From: Phycisphaerae bacterium
Lineage (GTDB): Bacteria; Planctomycetota; Phycisphaerae; JAJVII01
Assembly: GCA_028706835.1 (NCBI GenBank)
Contig: JAQTVL010000214.1
Location: 1-7,496, forward strand
DNA: 7,496 nt
Direction of reading: 5' to 3'
This document shows positions 5,003-7,496 of this stretch, piece after piece. Under the pieces are notes generated by a model. It ran no database searches and was not told the origin of the DNA. It saw only the letters and a list, made by a program, of their open reading frames with translations. A program made the position numbers and the translations under genes. Position 1 is the first letter of the stretch, and every line of letters begins with the position of its first letter.

Positions 5003-5647
5003 ATGAGGCCGGGCCGAAATGAAGTCCCTGAGACGGATCGACCGGCCTCGCCGGAACAACAGGGCGAGCCCGATGCTCAGCTTGTCGCCCGGGCGTTGGC
5101 GGGCGAATCGGCGGCGTTCGACGAGTTGGTCAGGCGGTACGAGCGGCCGGCCCTCGCAGTCGCGTATCGCCTGCTCAGCCAGGCGCAGGACGCCCAGGAG
5201 GTCGTGCAGGACGCGCTCCTGCGAGCCTACCGGGCGCTGAGCACGCTGGCCAACCCGCAGATTTTCGGGCCTTGGCTGCTCCGGATTGTCAGCAATTTGG
5301 CGCTCAACTACCGCCGGTCGCGGGCCCGGCGCCCGGCTGTCAGCCTCGACGCCGACAGCCGATCCGAGGGCGACGAGAGCGACTCGCTGGGCCAACTGCT
5401 GGTCAGCTCGCAGGAGCGGCCCGAGCAGGAACTGATGACCGGCGAACTGGCGGATCGGATCCGCCAGGCGCTCGACGAGCTGCCCGAGCGGCAGCGTCTG
5501 GCGCTGGTGCTGTTCTCGATCGAGCAGATGCCGCAGAAGGATGTGGCGGAGATCATCGGCTGCTCGGTCGAAGCGGTGAAGTGGCACGTGTTCACCGCCC
5601 GGAAGAAGCTGAAGGACAAACTCTCCGACCTGATAGGCGAAGCATGA
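5003..5647 (+). CDS. ECF-family RNA polymerase sigma factor
   Basis: From ATG 5003 the protein has 214 residues. Residues 24-107 are sigma region 2: DAQLVARALAGESAAFDELV, then the core-binding and -10 recognition part DAQEVVQDALLRAYRAL (63-79) and GPWLLRIVSNLALNYRR (89-105). A variable acidic linker follows, and residues 152-211 are region 4 with a helix-turn-helix (LPERQRLALVLFSIEQMP..DVAEIIGCSVEAVKWHVFTARKKLK) that reads the -35 box. There is no region 1 or 3, as expected for ECF (group 4) factors. A TTG start at 4991 would add four residues, but it directly abuts the GAGGG at 4986-4990, whereas ATG 5003 sits 12 nt after it; neither spacing is ideal. The stop overlaps the next start (ATGA, 5644-5647), the usual arrangement for a sigma factor and its membrane regulator. 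Confidence 0.93.
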   Translation: MRPGRNEVPETDRPASPEQQGEPDAQLVARALAGESAAFDELVRRYERPALAVAYRLLSQAQDAQEVVQDALLRAYRALSTLANPQIFGPWLLRIVSNLALNYRRSRARRPAVSLDADSRSEGDESDSLGQLLVSSQERPEQELMTGELADRIRQALDELPERQRLALVLFSIEQMPQKDVAEIIGCSVEAVKWHVFTARKKLKDKLSDLIGEA

Positions 5648-6309
5648 CCCGGCCGACGAACAATCCGAACCGCTTCGACCCGACCGCCCCGGTGGGTTCG
5701 GACGAGGCGGCCGGCCTGCCCGACGTGCCCGCGGGCGACGTGCCGGCGAACGATCGGCTGACCGAACTGGTCAGCCGCGCGACTCAGCCGCCGGCCGGCC
5801 TGAAGCTCGACTGGGGCCGGCTTCACGCGGCGCTGGCGCAGGAAAGCCCGGGGACTGCGATCCGCGGGCGTTCGGCATCGCGGCGCCCGGTAGCGCGATT
5901 CATCTTCTACATCGGCGGCGGACTCACCGCCGTCGCCGCGGCAATCATCCTGACAACCGTGTTCGTGCTGCACCGCGGCGGGCCCATCACGCCGCCGGGC
6001 AGCCAGGGCCCCGGCCCGGGGCCGATCGCGAAGAGCGATGCGCCGAAGCCCGAGCCTGAAAAACAGGTGATCGTCTGGGTCGGCATCCCGCAGGAGGACG
6101 CCAAGGACCTGGTGAACGACCGGCACGACAGCACACGGAACGACCTGGTGGTCGTCTTCCCGCGGGCGGACAGCCGGTTCGTGCCGCAGTCCCCGTCCGG
6201 CAAGACCGGCGGGCCGATGGTCATGACCGACAAGGCGCCGCTGGTCGGCACGCCGTATCGGCGGGGCGCCCGCGAGGCCGACAGCGACACGCCGTATCCC
6301 GGATTCTGA
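5644..6309 (+). CDS. Single-pass membrane protein, putative anti-sigma factor
   Basis: The ATG at 5644 overlaps the sigma factor stop. The 221-residue protein has a Pro/Asp-rich N-terminal part of about 83 residues with one helix-forming stretch (NDRLTELVSRATQPPAGLKLDWGRLHAAL, 36-64). One transmembrane helix follows (about 84-109, ARFIFYIGGG then LTAVAAAIILTTVFVL). Next come a Gly/Pro linker and a segment KQVIVWVGIPQEDAKDLV...NDLVVVFPRADSRFV that looks like a small folded unit, ending in a low-complexity tail. Position and topology (short cytoplasmic N-terminus, one helix, extracytoplasmic C-terminus) are those of an anti-sigma factor, but the zinc-binding HxxxCxxC motif is absent and I recognise no family. 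The in-frame open extension upstream to 5272 is sigma factor sequence read in another frame and is not part of the gene. Confidence 0.75.
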   Translation: MTRPTNNPNRFDPTAPVGSDEAAGLPDVPAGDVPANDRLTELVSRATQPPAGLKLDWGRLHAALAQESPGTAIRGRSASRRPVARFIFYIGGGLTAVAAAIILTTVFVLHRGGPITPPGSQGPGPGPIAKSDAPKPEPEKQVIVWVGIPQEDAKDLVNDRHDSTRNDLVVVFPRADSRFVPQSPSGKTGGPMVMTDKAPLVGTPYRRGAREADSDTPYPGF

Positions 6310-6328
6310 AACTGGATCAAAAGCGGAA

Positions 6329-6340
6329 AGAGATATCTCT
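6329..6340. repeat. Perfect 12-bp palindrome AGAGATATCTCT upstream of the exported-protein gene
   Basis: It lies in the 47-nt gap between the anti-sigma-like gene and the next start, 16 nt before the ATG at 6357 and just upstream of the AGGG ribosome-binding site (6346-6349). It could be an operator or a small RNA hairpin that controls translation. Its purpose is unknown. Confidence 0.35.
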
Positions 6341-6356
6341 GATACAGGGTGACAAA

Positions 6357-7496
6357 ATGAACAACTCGCAGCGGTTCGATCGGATCCGCGCCCTCGGCGC
6401 GACGGCCCTGGCGGCTGTTGCGCTTGTCGTCGTTCTTGCGGCCGCACCGGCGATCGCCCAGCCGACGGCCACCCAACCCGCGGCGCCGCCCATCGCCCAG
6501 CCGCTGCCGGAGGGCACGTTCACCGCCGCACAGATTCAGCTTATGCTCGACACGCCGGTCGAGCCGGCCACCCTCCACAACGCGCTTCTGCTCGACGTGC
6601 TTCGCAAGCTCGAGGGCGGCAAGGCCCGCTGGCTGGACCTGCCCGGCTCGACGCTCAGTTTCCTGCCGTACGGCGAGGAGACGCCGGTCAGCCTGCGCGT
6701 GCCGGCTGACGGCAAGAAGACGCCGCTGCGCGCGGTGCTCAACGCGCTGATCGAGCCGCTGTGCCTGACCTATCGCATCATCGAGGACGACCGCGGCCGC
6801 GGCGTGCTCCGCATCGTGCCGCGGGCGGAACTGCACCGCGTCGGCCGGCGAGCCGCTATCGACGAGATGGACGTGCTCTACCAGCTTCGCACGTTGCGGA
6901 TCGAGTCGTGGAAGACGTCGCTGCTGGCGCAGGTGCAGGCCGCCGCCGGCAAGCCGATCGGGCTCCAGTTCGACCTGACCGGCCTGGACGCCGCAGCCGC
7001 CTACAAGAAGTTCAACGACTCGGTGAGCAAGATGGCGCCGAGCACGGTGGCCGGCCTGCTCGACCAGTTCTGCATGGAGGGCGGGTCGACCTGGCGGGTG
7101 GAGGGCAACAGCATCCGCATCATCGACAAGGTCAAGCAGGTGGTCCACCAGCTCAACCGCCACGTGTCGGTCCGGTGGGCCGACATGCCGCTGGAGCAGG
7201 CCCTGGTCCAGATCGCCAACTCGGCTGGGGTGGCCGCGCAGTTCCAGCCCGGCATGTTCACCGGCGTCGAGCCGAGCAGCCAGCGGATCACGTGGTCCTC
7301 GCCCGATGAGTCCATCATTCAGATCATCGAGACGCTGTCCGGCCGGACGGGCATTTCCTACGAGGTGCACGACGACTCGGTGTTGTTCTTCGGCCCACGG
7401 CGGAACTCGCAGGACCCGGTGATCGGCCAGGTGACGATGGGCACGCGGTCCGGCAAGTTCACCTATCAGCTCTTCCTTCGCAAGTCGATGCTGTCG
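6357..7496 (+). CDS. Exported protein with repeated secretin/STN (N0)-like units, 3' end outside window
   Basis: The frame from ATG 6357 stays open for 380 codons to the window end without a stop. AGGG sits 7 nt before the ATG. Residues 1-35 are a signal peptide: basic start (RFDRIR), hydrophobic core LGATALAAVALVVVLAAAP, and an Ala-X-Ala-like cleavage site before QPTATQPAA, a Pro/Ala-rich linker. Then come several units of strand, helix (xxPLxxALxxL), strand, strand that resemble the short N-terminal domain of secretins and TonB receptors. They are at about residues 111-155 (VSLRVPADGKKTPLRAVLNA), 201-257 (ends STWRVEGNSIRIID), 270-308 (VSVRWADMPLEQALVQIANS) and 310-347 (RITWSSPDESIIQIIETLSG). 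Such domains face the periplasm and mediate protein contacts. A full secretin, or a planctomycete STN-domain surface protein, would fit; no secretin pore segment has been reached at the edge. The similarity is by pattern and needs a profile search. Confidence 0.85.
   Translation, partial: MNNSQRFDRIRALGATALAAVALVVVLAAAPAIAQPTATQPAAPPIAQPLPEGTFTAAQIQLMLDTPVEPATLHNALLLDVLRKLEGGKARWLDLPGSTLSFLPYGEETPVSLRVPADGKKTPLRAVLNALIEPLCLTYRIIEDDRGRGVLRIVPRAELHRVGRRAAIDEMDVLYQLRTLRIESWKTSLLAQVQAAAGKPIGLQFDLTGLDAAAAYKKFNDSVSKMAPSTVAGLLDQFCMEGGSTWRVEGNSIRIIDKVKQVVHQLNRHVSVRWADMPLEQALVQIANSAGVAAQFQPGMFTGVEPSSQRITWSSPDESIIQIIETLSGRTGISYEVHDDSVLFFGPRRNSQDPVIGQVTMGTRSGKFTYQLFLRKSMLS

Noticed and set aside
5308..6447. 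379-codon minus-strand frame across the sigma and anti-sigma genes
   Set aside because: Shadow of the sigma factor, which has unmistakable region 2 and region 4 motifs on the plus strand.
5907..7370. 487-codon minus-strand frame at the end of the window
   Set aside because: Long only because stops are rare in G+C-rich DNA. It is rich in His, Arg, Asp and Leu and crosses two gene boundaries, whereas the plus-strand frame at 6357 has a signal peptide and a ribosome-binding site.

Overview
The window is GC-rich (roughly two thirds G+C by eye), densely coded bacterial chromosome. The gene content suggests a Planctomycetota-like bacterium: an ECF sigma factor overlapping a membrane anti-sigma-like gene, followed by a secreted protein with secretin/STN-like repeats, next to housekeeping trp and dcd genes. 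No rRNA, tRNA or marker protein fixes the phylum, so this is a tentative inference. There are no transposases, integrases, tRNAs or CRISPR arrays.

Layout. (1) Bases 1-1197, plus strand: the 3' end of a sensor histidine kinase, then a hybrid protein with an N-terminal receiver domain and a NarL/DesK-type (HisKA_3) kinase module. (2) Bases 1226-2036, minus strand: a dCTP deaminase-family gene (dcd) behind an 80-residue unknown protein, 1 nt apart, with a good promoter candidate upstream. (3) Bases 2188-4572, plus strand: trpB, a small Phd/YefM-type antitoxin-like gene with no toxin, then trpA. The antitoxin stop codon and the trpA GTG start overlap (GTGA), so the small gene is built into the trp operon. 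(4) Bases 4573-5002, non-coding: five identical 16-bp palindromes TGTTCCACGTGGAACA that match the bacterial ParB-binding site parS, with a G+C-rich inverted-repeat element in the widest gap and an AT-rich promoter-like stretch after the last copy. (5) Bases 5003-7496, plus strand: ECF sigma factor, overlapping (ATGA) single-pass membrane protein, and the first 380 residues of an exported protein with repeated STN/N0-like units that runs off the window.

How they fit together. The two kinase genes probably form one phosphorelay. TrpB and TrpA are the two subunits of tryptophan synthase. The last three genes look like a cell-surface or envelope regulatory module (sigma factor, membrane regulator, exported effector). 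The palindrome cluster is the most striking element: it looks like a chromosomal centromere (parS cluster) lying away from any parAB gene in this window, and would mark this locus as probably origin-proximal.
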